From Leucocoprinus leucothites (taxonomy: Eukaryota > Basidiomycota > Agaricomycetes > Agaricales > Agaricaceae): 64,000 bases of DNA. Positions 33,497 to 45,281 of the stretch are shown in pieces (position 1 is the first letter of the stretch; each line of letters begins with the position of its first letter). Both the position numbers and the translations under genes were made by a program. Under the pieces are notes generated by a model, which searched no databases, was not told the origin of the DNA, and worked only from the letters and a program-made list of their open reading frames with translations. The DNA is taken from contig JAACJO010000005.1 in assembly GCA_013368445.1 (NCBI GenBank), positions 1,798,001 through 1,862,000 on the forward strand. Reading direction: 5' to 3'.

Positions 33497-36400
33497 CTAA
33501 GCCAGAGGATCAAAGTCTCCCCAGTCATTTTGTGAAGGTTTCTTGGCTGCGTTCCAAGGTGACTGTGCAGGTCGAGACGGTGTTAGCATAGTTCCCATGT
33601 TCGGTGCTTGAGAGGGAGTTGGCACCAGAGGTGTCGATGGTAACGAGGGGGCAGATGGTTGCAGAGGTGGGAACGGAGAGGAGATAGGTTGGAACATTGG
33701 TGCTTGGGAAGTGGTTGAAGAAGTGGCAGGTGACAAAGGTTCCCATGTAATATTATAGTTTGGTTTTGATGGTTGGGTGAACTTCTGCGGCTGGATTTGT
33801 GGTTGAGGCGGAGACAATGGCTTGGGCAAGGGGGATGGGATGGAGGACGTTGACTGAGAGAATGCATTGAATGGATCCTGTATGCCTGTTGTGGGTTTCG
33901 CTGGTGCAATGCTTCGACTTACTATCGTCGATGAGCTTAATTTCGACGGTTGCTGTGGTTGGAATGAATTAAGGCGAGATTGGCTGCTCGTTGTGGATGA
34001 CAGAGCCGGGGGTGATGTTGTCAGACGAGGAGATTGAGCACGGGAAGCCGTAGTCTGAGCAGATGTAGAGGGCTACGTAGAGTTTCAAAAAAAACCAAGT
34101 CAAGAATAATGAATAAACCCACTGTGTCATTGAAAATACTACTCCAAGCGTCATCATCCCACGAGGCATTGTTATTTCCCGTATCTTGAGCTTTGATTGA
34201 GCCACCAGTACCTCCTCTTCCCACCAAACTTTCAAAATCAACAGCCACGGACGGAAGTGCTCCGGTAGAACCATTGACCGCAGTTGCAGATCTGTCCTCA
34301 ATACGCTGTGCATCGCGAAGGAACTGATTATGCTCTCGCTCGACTCTGTCTCCGAGTTTCTTGATTACGGACATAAACCGTTGGAACTGGTCTAGATTAA
34401 GCACTGGAGGACGCAATAAGCTCACAGGGGTAGAGAAAAATCGGAACTGGCGACTTACATGGTCCCATTGACATTGCCCACAGCTGAGGAAGAACGAGTG
34501 TGGCCACGGCCTCTCTGTCGACTTTGAATCCCATAGCTTCGTGTACTGATAATGTTGCCATCTATTCAAACATCAGCTGTGATAACAGAACTGGCTATAG
34601 ATGCGAACGTACCATTACTGCGGGCTCTTTCGTTCGAATCCTAGCCAAGAGCGGTACTAGCTTTTGAGTGAGGCTTGACTATGTGCATATATTAGAGGTA
34701 AAAACACTCCAAGTGAGATTGTTGGGTCACGTACGGTGTCGAGTGTCTTGACCATGGTCAAAAAAGTCGCAAGTGTGGCGACCTTGACTGTCAAGACCTT
34801 CGTCTTCGAGAAGACGAGCTGAAATGCACTCAGCTTGAGCCAAAGTCAGAATGCCATGGAGTTTTGTACGCACAGCAACACGAGGGAACAGAACTCCCTG
34901 AACCTCAGCATAATCGATTGTCTCGCAAAGATCAGGTACGACTTTTAATGCCCGCTCTTGTACAACACCATGCTCAGACTCCAGAGCATTATAAACGAGA
35001 GGTAAAACCTCTATTTGAATGGAGGTCGATCAGCTGACCCAGTGCAAGAAGTGAAGGGGACGTACGTTCTCTAAACACGGTCTTCTCGGTCTTCTCCTGG
35101 AGTAGATGGAGATTGTCCAACAAGGTTAACATATTTTGTGGAGGTTCTTTGATGACAAAAAGTGGCTTAAGACTTGGTAACACCAAGCTGGCAAATTGGG
35201 AGGCCGTCAAGACATTGGAGATTGCGAAGACATTGGGAAGGATATAAGGCAGGAGATGAGTGTCTTTCATCTATTGAGCATAAAATCAGCATTTTTTGAT
35301 ACTCGGAGGAGGGGATAACTGACCTCCTCAAGCAGTGAGGGAAGAACTTTTCGTGTTCTCAGGCCCTCAGAAAACCGATCGAGCACTCCGGCCAGGCCCT
35401 TCATGAAAGAGATCTTTTCTTCTCGCGTCTTGGCCGTAAAATTGCTTCTATCCAGGAAGTTAAGGGTCGATATAGGAAGGGAAGAGAAGAAAGAATGTGA
35501 AGGTAGCGTTGACGGTGTAGGCCGGGACGTTGCATGACGAGAGATAAGGGATCGCAATAGTGCTATTTAGTGCCATAAGAATGGGCAGGAAGGAAGATTC
35601 ACGGGATGCATACATTGAAGGTCTTTATCCAGTCTTTCCAGCCCAGTAAGAGGCTTTCCTACATTGTCGCGCAGACTGCCCAAACTTCCATGTGTCTTGT
35701 ATGGAGGGGACCCTTTACAGTGGACTGCATAAACGAGGCATCCAAGAGAGTACATATCTGAGGCTGTCAACAGCTGTTCATCCAATGCATATTCCGGAGC
35801 TGCGATCTCGATTGTCAGGTTATGAATAAGACGATAAAGCGTAAACCACGCACCCATGTAGTCAAATGAGCGCTGGATATACGAAGGGACTCGTCCATCG
35901 AAAGTCGGAAATTCCCAGCGTGTAGGTTGACCATTTGTGAGAAGGGGAATTGTCAGACCGAGACCAGAGATCTTCCAGTCACCAGCAGTGTTGATGATGA
36001 TACTCTCTGGGCATATGTTACTGTGGATTAGTTGGGCTGAGGAGTGCATGAACGATAAGCCCTTGCAGAGCTGCAGTATGCCTTTCTGGATCTATGTATG
36101 ACAGATAATGTTAGCCAGAGGATATATCATAGTGGGCCGTGATACTCACTTCGACTTCATCAAGCTCGACAATCGACGCGTGTCTTCCGTATCCAGGTAT
36201 AGAAAGTTCAAGGGTTGAGAGAATAGGTTCGGTTGCGAAAATTAGCTCGCTTCGTGTTTCTTCCAAAGGCTCAACCATTTCTAATGTTCATTATGAGAAA
36301 ACATACGGCTGGGGACGCATAAAAAACTAGATTCACCTAGAATTGAAGGATGTCTCAGCCGACTCAACGCAGAAGCCTATCCAGTAGATATCAGCATTCA

Positions 36401-36775
36401 GAGGACCTCTGGCCAGCAGGAAGCACTTACCTCTGCCTTCAGAACTTCCAGCGTCGTCTCCCGGCTAAGCACCCCTAATCTCTCCATATCCGCACTACGT
36501 TTATCAAAACTCCATACCGACACTCTCTTGTTCGTCACCTTATGGTACGCACTCTGTACTTTCCATAATCCCACAGGAAACGTTGGTGTAAATGTGGCCG
36601 CGAGAACTCCGTTGTTCCCAGAGCCTGAACCTGAAGCGGCTACGGTAGAAGAAGATGAGGCGGCGCCTGGTGTGGTGGGTCTACTTGAGTTCGCGCTTGC
36701 GCTCGGTGGTTGTCCGATGTTATAGGATTGCGAGATGTTTGTGCGCGCGAAAAACGATGTCGCTGCTGCAAACAT
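33497..36775 (-). CDS. SCY1: SCY1/SCYL2-like pseudokinase
   Basis: Clathrin-associated pseudokinase of trans-Golgi and endosomal traffic. The ATG complementing 36773-36775 starts MFAAATSFFARTNISQSYNI. A Ser/Gly-rich N-terminus precedes LWKVQSAYHKVTNKRVSVWS, the family's degenerate kinase N-lobe. The catalytic loop is LIHSNICPESI (HSN codons 36017-36025) in place of HRD, and the DFG position reads ISGLGL, so catalysis is not expected. YALDEQLLTASDMYSLGCLV follows, then HEAT-repeat sequence (FMKGLAGVLDRFSEGLRTRK, LPYILPNVFAISNVLTASQF, GVVQERALKVVPDLCETIDY). A coiled segment (KKLGDRVEREHNQFLRDAQR) leads into a Pro/Ser/Gln-rich tail with DPFNAF and the C-terminal NDWGDFDPLA (stop 33497-33499). 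About a dozen small introns. Confidence 0.9.
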
Positions 36776-37298
36776 AATTACAACGCTGGGAAGAAGATAT
36801 TGGGGTTTCCAGCAAGGGGAGCCGTGTGAAGGACGTGAGTGTGATGTCTGTTCAGTGTCTGTACAGCTTGCGCTGATCGGCGAAATGACAGGGGCGCAGA
36901 GGCGCTGCGGGCGTTCGTAACAAGTACTCAATCACACCTTAAACAGCCCCGATTGGCTATAAGATTTGTCTGACTCCTGAATTGGCATTGACCACGGAAT
37001 CTTTCAATATTTGAATCTCCAAACTCTAGCAGAACCACCTAGAAGTGGCAAAGCAAACAAGGGTACTTATACAAGGATAAAATCGAATGAATGAATGATG
37101 AGCATACACTACTCAAACACTTTTATCGTGAAACGTGAAATGTAATATCTACAAGATCTTCGGATATCGTCTAATGCCAACATTAGAATGAACCGTGTAT
37201 GTTATTTCCAGTGAACCCCAAAAGTAAGTTGGTAAATGTGTGTCATAACGAGGAAAGCAGAGATAAATAAATAATGATCGACCATGCTGATCAGAAGC
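36776..37298. other. AT-rich spacer between SCY1 start and arrestin-like 3' end
   Basis: 523 bp containing the SCY1 promoter and the 3' UTR of the arrestin-like gene. The 37080-37290 part is AT-rich. No gene or structured RNA is apparent. Confidence 0.3.
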
Positions 37299-38859
37299 TC
37301 ATTCAATCCGCCTGATATTACCAGCCAGGCCAATAGCAGGTGTTGGCGTTCCGCCCATCGAGCTAAGCTCACGATCCAGGATGCCCCATGAATCTGTGGT
37401 CAGTTGGAATACTTCCTCATGTTTGAAACAAGGAATCGAGCCGATCAATGCCACTGGGGGCCTCAGCATGACACGTAGGATATACTAGCTCACAAATGTC
37501 AATGTCAACACTGAATGATAGGATCCCGAGCTCTAAAAGCTTACTTGTATTTCTGCTACTGCGTCAAGTGACCATGACACTTCTTTCCCTTGATCTCCCG
37601 CTTTGATCTCCCCCCTCAAAAAGGTGACACCCTCTCGATATTCTCTTCCATATCTCAACGTAGCCGAAGTCAACACTACATCCCGCTGTATCACCTCAAC
37701 AAAACCCTTCTTCCACACATTCAATCTTCTGAGTAGCTGAATTCGGATGCTCTTTGTGAGTAGGGTCGCAAGGGCGGGGTCGTCGGGAAACACCAGACTT
37801 AGTGTAAATGGAATATTATGACCCGACGCAAAGCACTGAGGATCCGGCACGGACAGCTAGAATCCAATGGTCACAGAACAGAATGGAAAGAAGTCAGACG
37901 GTAACGGCGGAGTATAATTTTGGAAATGAACGCACAAAAACGCATTGGTCGAAGCTATTCAATGGTGCTGTGCTCCGCTTCGGTTTCGACTTCCCAGGGC
38001 TGGGGTGATAAGGTGTCAACGCGATTGTTTTCACGCGTTCGTAAAGATGGTAGAGCTCGCCTAGTCTTGAAGTGGGTCTTGGTATCGCGTGTAACGGCGG
38101 TTCCGAGGGTGTGGATTTCGGGAGATAGAGCACCCGAATGAGTCTCCTGTGAAGTTGCAATGTTTGAATAATTAAAGGCCGGTGGGTCGGGCGAAAGTAT
38201 AGCTCACGACTCATGCTTCTTCAACCCCTTGCTTTTCCGCCTGACGTCGAATTTTACGGTATAGAAGACTTCCGTGGAAACAAGTTGATGGAATGAAAAA
38301 TGGGAAGGTGGTAGGGTAATCGGCTGTCCTCTAAATTCCACCTCGCGGGGTATCGTCAAAGAAAACTCGTAGTCTTCATCCCAAGGGAAGAAGTCGGCTT
38401 TTGTGGAATCATAAATAGTCGTGGTCCGTGATACAAGGGTCAGAACAGTATCTGCGGACATTGTACTTCGTTGAGTTGATGTGATTCTAATGCGGCCCTC
38501 TAGCTGTAGTTCTTGTTATTAGAAAATGTCAGTGGGGATAGGGTGGGATAGAGAGTACGTACATTCATCGTTACGCTCTCGACGCGATCCTGGTCACCAG
38601 AGAGACGAATCGTCCCTTCTATCTTACCATTCAAGCCATAAGAAGGCGAATGTAGATTCCAAAGGCGCGGACCAAGGTTAACCCGCATGTGCTTCGTTTC
38701 AAACATCCAGTCGCATGCAGGGCAGTTCGACATCCGGGGGGGCTCGATCTGAAGCAGACATTCCGAGCTCGTCACAGTAGTCGAGTAGATGGGCAGAGGC
38801 TGATCTTCTTCAATTTCGTATGTGGGCGGAGAGTCATCCTCTGCTAGGACAGAAGCCAT
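37299..38859 (-). CDS. Arrestin-like N-domain protein
   Basis: Probable alpha-arrestin-type adaptor, a group that brings ubiquitin ligases to membrane transporters. The ATG complementing 38857-38859 begins MASVLAEDDSPPTYEIEEDQ, which contains a PPTY motif that could bind a WW domain of a Rsp5-type ligase. Beta-sandwich-type blocks follow: MRVNLGPRLWNLHSPSYGLN, GKIEGTIRLSGDQDRVESVT, DEDYEFSLTIPREVEFRGQP, LPPSHFSFHQLVSTEVFYTV and FTLSLVFPDDPALATLLTKS. The last exon (37395 or so to 37299) reads DSWGILDRELSSMGGTPTPA and IGLAGNIRRIE. Sequence is divergent, and the family call rests on the strand pattern and N-terminal layout. About 440 residues, several introns. It is divergent from the HIBADH gene. 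Confidence 0.68.
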
Positions 38860-39441
38860 GATACCTGAGAGGAGAGGGAGAAGGGAGAGGCTGAGAAAGC
38901 TCTCAGTCCGGATTTTATACAACAGAATTAGATATCCATACCTACTCCGCAAGCGCCATGGTGGTTTGTCGGTTGTCAATGCCGAAGAGCAGGACTTACT
39001 CAGTTGAAATGCAGGGAGAAAAAAACGGATCAGCCGATGTGATGAAGATTGTTAGGAGGTGCAGACAAGCGTGAGGGTCGGAGCAGAGTAGCAGAAGGAG
39101 ATAGTGACACAAGCGAGATTGCTGTAACGTCGAGCTTAGTTCGGTCAATGCCCTTTATGCGTCCGAAAGATGAACTGCAACATGGTACAATAGCTTCTGA
39201 GCTGACAGAGCGTCCATGCGTGTAACGTGGCATTGATGAACAGGAGAACAGAGTCGAAGACGGAGAAATGACGGTATACTAAACATACATAGTACTTATT
39301 TTTAGGATATGGGCGGCAATCGGCAGCCAAGGTCCGGCCTTGTTGGCCCAATCTGCGCCGTTCAGCTCTCACCCATTGCTGGACGTTTCTCTTCTTGTCT
39401 ACATCTGTCTTTACGGCCAAGGGCTCAAGTTATAGGTCTTA
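38860..39441. promoter_or_regulatory. Divergent upstream region of arrestin-like gene and HIBADH
   Basis: 582 bp between two head-to-head start codons. Short frames on the minus strand occur but show no domain. No clear TATA element is seen. Confidence 0.3.
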
Positions 39442-40714
39442 ATGCGTTCAACACTTCGGTGCCTTCAACAATTGGAGCGATCGGCTCCTCGCGTCAAGAG
39501 CACAAGCTTCATTGGCTTGGGCCGTATGGGTTCTGAGATGGCTTACAACCTCTTTTCTAAGCAATATACCCAGTCACAAGATTCCCATTTTGTCGTTTGC
39601 GATGCACTTTCAGAAAGTGCCGATGTGTTTCGTGATAACTTTATTGCTCAGTTCCCCGGGGCCAACTTGGAAGTTGTCGATACCCCTGTCCAGTGAGCAC
39701 CCCGCTACCAGTCTCCATGCTGGGGTGCTGATCTCGAAGGGTCCAGGGCTGCTTTAGCTTCCAAAACTATCGTCACCATGCTCCCTTCCTCGCCACACGT
39801 CAAACAGGTTTATTCAAAGGATATCATCCCAACGCTGAAGGGACTACCTTCCCAAGATATCACTCAAACTCTCTGCATCGATTCAACTACCCTTGACGTC
39901 GACGTTGCTCGCGAAGTTGCAAGCGAGATTAGCAGCGTTGGAGCGCAGATGGTCGACGCACCTGTATCTGGCGGTAAGTCTATATCTCGTTTCCGCCTTC
40001 TTATGATCATTCAGTAAACACATGATCCTTATAGGGGTTGCTGGAGCCAAAGCTGGCACACTTTCTTTCCTCGTAGGAGGCACTGAGCAATCCTTCAAAC
40101 TTTCACAACCGATCCTGGCCTTAATGGGACAGCGCATCATACATTGTGGCCCCTCTGGTGCCGGTTTAGGTGCCAAAATCTGCAATAACGTTGGTTACCA
40201 CAGCTCCTCGTCTTATCCGTTGTGGCACTCACCATTCTTTTCAAAGCTTATCTTAGGCGTTCAACAGATCGTGGTCGCTGAAGGCATGCTTTTGGGGCAG
40301 CAGCTTGGCCTGGACCCCGCCGTTCTGGCTTCCGTCATCAACAGTAGCACTGGCGGTTGTTGGGCATCTTCCGTTAATAACCCTGTCCCCGGCGCCCTTC
40401 CAGAGAAGTCACCGCCGTGTGAGAGAGATTACCAAGGCGGTTTCGTCACGGCACTCATGCTCAAGGTGGGTTTGGGCGCCTTTCACGTCATTGATCTCCC
40501 GATTACATGTCTAATTGGCATCAATGTATTTTTGTTACAGGATATGGGGTTAGCGACAGAAATTGCAAGGAAGAACGACAGTGCATTACCCCTCGGTGAG
40601 CTCGCGGAGGCACTGTATGCAAAGTCGATTCAGGAACAACCCGAGCTCGCTACACGAGATTTCTCGGCTGTATATAAATATCTCCAGTTTCGGACACAGA
40701 GTGTCAGCCAGTAA
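39442..40714 (+). CDS. 3-hydroxyisobutyrate dehydrogenase, mitochondrial
   Basis: NAD-dependent oxidation of 3-hydroxyisobutyrate to methylmalonate semialdehyde in valine breakdown. The ATG at 39442 gives an Arg-rich, acid-free leader (MRSTLRCLQQLERSAPRVKS) that looks like a mitochondrial presequence. The Rossmann motif is FIGLGRMGSEMAYNL. Next are TIVTMLPSSPHVKQVY, LCIDSTTLDVDVAREVA, the substrate-binding signature MVDAPVSGGVAGAKAGTLSF, and GAGLGAKICNN carrying the catalytic lysine. An intron follows, then VAEGMLLGQQLGLDPAVLAS, YQGGFVTALMLKDMGLATEI and PLGELAEALY, ending at TAA 40712-40714. Family length and all core motifs are present. At least four introns. Confidence 0.94.
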
Positions 40715-41306
40715 CAGCAACGGGCTTATGTCCGGTGGTCGCAGGGTTGACTAACATTCCGTGCTGTAAAGCTCACACTCAATAAGTATTTGTTATGTCC
40801 GCATGCCAGACATGGATTCATGAAAATTTTGGGCATCATTGAATTGAAATTTGTTGATATGGTTCGTGGGGCTACTATATCCAAGTACATGATGAGCATT
40901 ACAAGTATCTGGAGCGGCCAGTCGGCTTACGGGGTTTACTAGTGCGAGGGGTTGAGGTGAGATATGCTCGCAACATGAGTAAACTTAGGCTAATGATGGC
41001 AACAACGTGAGTGTGGGTGAGTCCAGCGGAGTCGGAGGTGTCAAAGAGACTCGACGAGAAGGTTCTGAGTGAAGTAAGGGGTGCTGGCGAGAGAAGCAGA
41101 AGCCGGCGGAGGATGTTTCCAACGCGACGCAGTGTAGAGATTCAGAAGATGTGGGCGGTCGTTGATCCTTGTCGGGAGCCGCTGTCGATTGAGACTCCGA
41201 TTACATAACAAAATGGCTTAAAGCACCTCATCTTCTTCTCTCTTCATCCCCCCTCTCTTATACCCCGCCTTTCTTTCTTTCCTGTTTTCCATCCTTCCCT
41301 GCTCCA
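40715..41306. other. Spacer between HIBADH and the SDR gene
   Basis: 592 bp. The last 80 bp before the SDR ATG are strongly C/T-rich (41225-41300), a common fungal core-promoter feature. A 65-codon open frame at 41011-41208 has no recognisable content. Confidence 0.3.
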
Positions 41307-43292
41307 ATGGCACACAAACCTAGTGTTCTCATATTTGGTCAGTCTTAATCTCTGTTTTTTCCCCTTCGCTTCTTCAGCGCCATCTTTCTCCCCACAACTC
41401 CATCGCCAAAATAAAAACGCTGATCTTCGCTCCTGCCTCTAATACTCAGGTGGCCTCAACACATGTTCACGCGCTCTCGCTTCCTATTTGGTTCCCCCGC
41501 AGGGTGAAGCCTTGGTTTCTGTGCGTCGACAATCCCCCATTTAAGCTTCGACCAAGGAAGCGCTCACGATACACAAACCATAGCACTTACGGATCATCGA
41601 CAAGTACTCCGTAATTCCAGCGACTACGTGAGTTTATCGATCGTTCTTCGCCTCGCCTGCAGCCCTTGTCCCTCGCTTACGCTTCTCTGATTTGATCTTG
41701 ACCCATCAGCTATATCGGCTCAGAGTTTCCAAATGTACTACAAAGGCCAGAGGTAGAATACCGTCAAGTCAATTTGACTGTTCCCGGTATGGTTTCTTGC
41801 CTTGTTTCGGTCTGGTCCCTTCCTGATGGCTTGAATGCTCTATGTAGACAAGATTCCCTCGGTTTTTGAGCCTCCTGCTGGTGTTCCCCCATATGAATAT
41901 GTGTTCGACTATACGGGCGAGGTTTGGACTGATCGCTCTGAAGAGGTACGTGGCTTCGGTTGCTCCTTGTTATTTCTCATCACTTTTCATAACCCTAAAC
42001 CCTCGACACAATTGTTCCCCTTCCTCCGGATGCTTGCCCATCTCGCACGCACCATTCGATGGAAAAACATTCTAACGCTTCATTTGATTCCTGTGAACAG
42101 ATTCTCATCAACTTTACATGCCACACTGCCAAGCTCATTGGTGAAGAGGCTGCCAGACAAAAAGTCAAGGCCTACGTGCGAATCCACCAGCCGTACTACA
42201 AAACATCAGGCAAGGGTCCTCAGAATGAAAAGAGCGAAGTTGAGCCATGGGGTGCTGTTGGTACCTGGTGGCATGAAACTTTGAGAATCCTTGGAGCGAT
42301 TGAGGGGTACGTGGCTTGCGTCGTGCAAAATTCTTCGATTGACAGTCTCCTCTACATAGCCTCAACCTTGTTATTCTGCGCCCTGGTTTCGTGTACGGCC
42401 CATACACGAACTATGGTATTGGTTCGTTGTCAATCCATGTCATTTTTTATAATAGTGCATTGATTCCGACCACCCATAGTTTCTTCCGCGATCATCGTCG
42501 CTTCTATTTATGGGTATCTCAAGAAACCCATGAAGTCAATGTATGTTACTCTGAAGTTTAAGTCATTGCCGATGCTAACGGATGTTCTAGGTGGTCCCCC
42601 GGTAAAAATCCTACCAACACAGTACATGTTGACGACGTTGCTGGAGCTGCATGGGCTGCTGCGAACTGGATAGCTCCTATCGGGAGAAAGGCCGCTAACG
42701 AGCAGGCGGGTGTAGAGATTCCGTGTCACACGCCGCAAACCGATCCGCCTAAGACGCCTGAGGCTATTCCAAAAGGCCAGAAGGTTATTGCACCAGTTCT
42801 CAATGTGGTGAGTACGTTCATTCCTCATTCAAACTAGTCGCTAATGTACTTTAGACCGATGATGCAAATAGTACCCTGCTCACCGTTGGTGAAACAGTCA
42901 CCTCTGTATTTGGCACAACCTTCGAGTTCTTCAATGCCATAACGGCGACTTATATAAAGGTACGCTATCCGAGTGCACCTAGTTATTTCATGTCATTTAC
43001 CACCGAACATCATCTGCAGCTGGTTGACGACGATCATGCCGAAGAGGCGAATGACCTACACGTTACAAAATGGGCCGAGATGGGAGCAAAAAGCGACCCT
43101 CCTATCACCAGCCAGCATCTCTCAGCGTACATGGACAAATATGCCCTTGATAAGCATAATGTTGCGCTCAGCAATGCAAACTTGAAAAAACTCACTGGTT
43201 ATAAGCTCCGCTACCCGGAGTTTACTAAGGAGGCCATTGCTGAAATCGTTCAGAAATGGAAGGACGAGCGTAGCTGGCCCATCTTGGATTGA
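41307..43292 (+). CDS. Atypical SDR / NAD-dependent epimerase-like protein
   Basis: Extended short-chain dehydrogenase-like protein. A short first exon (41307 on) reads MAHKPSVLIF and splices inside the glycine motif to GGLNTCSRALASYLVPPQGE. Following exons give EFPNVLQRPEVEYRQVNLTV, YEYVFDYTGEVWTDRSEE, LINFTCHTAKLIGEEAARQK and LNLVILRPGFVYGPYTNYGI, the last being the classic RPxxVYGP segment. KNPTNTVHVDDVAGAAWAAA is also typical of epimerases. The expected YxxxK catalytic pair is absent: the equivalent stretch is GTWWHETLRILGA. The C-terminal part, KLTGYKLRYPEFTKEAIAEI, ends at 43292. About 400 residues in about eight exons. It may bind NAD(P) without standard SDR chemistry; substrate unknown. 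Confidence 0.82.
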
Positions 43293-43882
43293 ACGGCGCA
43301 GAATAAACTGACCAGAAATTACTAATACTAATGATTTGATACCTTCCCGGTTTTGCACTTGTTGTCGCTGTCTCCCTTCAGGTTTTTCATTCTCGTTTTA
43401 CTTTTAATCAGCTCCTTGTCTATTAAGGTTGATCTTGCTTCAATATTTTCTCATTTCTTCTCGACCTAATACTTAATGATTTAACTTGTTGGTTCTATAC
43501 CATAGTTTTTGTGCTCTCTTTTTCATTTCCGTACTTAGCCACCACTAATGTAACATGTATCCCTCCGTATCCTCAGTGCTCGAAATGCTAGTGATATTGT
43601 GTATCTGCAAGATTTTGACTCCAGGTACCGAGAGGGCAGAACCCGATTGAGCTAAAAATAGCAAATTTAATTGGAGGGACATGATTGGTACTGACGAATC
43701 ACCACAACCCTCTGGGAGGCTGCGCCCAAACACTGACGACGACAGCAGTGATGATGGGACTCTGGCAGAAGTCACTGATAGATAGCAGGGCTCCACGTCC
43801 GGCGTTAATATCACTCTTCACTTGAACTGTAACTTCCTAGTGCAATTCCGTCCAATACCCTTTGATTGGACCTTTATCAACC
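43293..43882. other. Spacer between SDR and cytochrome b561 genes
   Basis: 590 bp. The first half is T-rich 3' UTR-like sequence. The second half should contain the b561 promoter. No additional gene supported. Confidence 0.3.
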
Positions 43883-45089
43883 AATGCCTTCTGAAGCTTC
43901 CAGCAACACTCCCAGGACTCGCCTTGGAGGTAACAGCACTGAGGTTGACCGAGAACGCTTGCTGACGTCCGATAATCCGGACTCTGGGGACCATCGTTAC
44001 CGCGACGACTCTGGACCTGCACAGCCTGGTGTTGAAGTTTTGTTCTCTACCAACGTAGAAATGGGTGCCGATGAAGAGAGCCAGGTCAAGCCTGAAGGCC
44101 GTCCGGGCGATGGATGGGCTAGAAACCTTGCTTTTGTAGGATTTTCTTGCTAGAGTTTCTCGTAATGTGATGAACTGACAAAGTGTTCTACTATGGCAGG
44201 CCGGCGTAGGGGTGAGTGGTTTCCTTTCCCGGATTTCTTGTGAAAGGGAAACCTTGGAGCAGGCTCTCACCTTTGTAACAGATACTTGCCATAACCACTT
44301 GGTTTACAATTCTTTCGAATGATCCAGCTCACTATGGGTGGTTCGCCTTGCACCCTCCAATGCAATCGCTTGCACTTTGCTTCTTCACGTACGGTTAGTC
44401 TTCCTCGCAATTTAGACGCCTTGTCAGATTTTTGAATCTAGGAATTAGGTGTAATGACGCTCCAACCAACCTCTCAGCCCAAAACGAAGGCGGCAGGATT
44501 CATCCGTCACCAAACTGCGGTTTTCTACTTCGGATTTTCAATCATTTTTCTCGGAACCTTGGCAGCTGTGATTCACAAGACCATTCACGACATGAACCAA
44601 TTCCAGACTTGGCATGCCGTTCGTCTATTCGCTCTCGGTTTACTGAAGCTATTGTCTGATTATGAATCGGCAGAAATTCGGCCTTCTTTGCATAGTCTGG
44701 CTTGTCGGCCAGGTATTCCTTGGTGCTGGAAGCGTTTGGAACGGTGGATCGCTTTTCGGGAGAGGGATGAAGGCTAAGGCCTTGTGGAAGTATCACAGGT
44801 AATTCTGTTGCGCCAGCGCTTGCGGGAATTAACGACATCTTATTTACTGTCAGGTTGTCTGGCTATATCCTTTTCGCACTCATGATGTTCACTGCTCATC
44901 TGGGTGGTGTTTGGTCCGGTTGGGCGGCTACATTCGTTAGCGCACCTGTCGGCCTGGTGGCTTATACAGTTGCACCCGCAGCCATTGTCATCGGTGTTTG
45001 GTCTCGCGTTCGGTAAGTCTCAACAGAGCTATCGATAGTTGGTGGCTCATTAACTTCTATTCAGAACCTCAAAGATGCAATTCCGGTGA
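43883..45089 (+). CDS. Cytochrome b561-domain membrane protein
   Basis: Transmembrane di-heme cytochrome b561 protein; relatives move electrons from ascorbate or other donors across membranes to ferric iron or similar acceptors. From the ATG at 43883 there is an acidic cytosolic leader of about 90 residues (MPSEASSNTPRTRLGG). TM1 is spliced as GVGILAITTWFTILSND, then WFALHPPMQSLALCFFTYGV, with a first His. Later His-bearing helices are AGFIRHQTAVFYFGFSIIFL, AAVIHKTIHDMNQFQTWHA, LWKYHRLSGYILFALMMFTA and HLGGVWSGWAATF. The end is VWSRVRTSKMQFR (TGA 45087-45089). Six helices and the paired histidines match the family. An open minus-strand frame over the 5' part is antisense to it. Confidence 0.85.
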
Positions 45090-45281
45090 ATGTTCGAATA
45101 CATGAATCAACCAAACAACCTCCAGCTCTGTCTTCCATAGAGTTTCCTGTAGCTATGCCCACCCAACTTGATTGTGTCTATGCTGCTTGACTCGAGCTTA
45201 TATCTCTGTGTTTGCAAAAGGGATCGGGATATGATTAGAATGATATAGACCATACCCCATTCTACTAGATATATTTTTGTT

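Noticed and set aside
34620..34660. CGTTCGAATCC, resembling a tRNA T-arm
   Set aside because: It lies in SCY1 coding sequence (antisense) and no acceptor, D or anticodon stem can be paired around it.
43818..44270. 150-codon minus-strand frame
   Set aside because: It is antisense to the cytochrome b561 exons, which carry clear family motifs.
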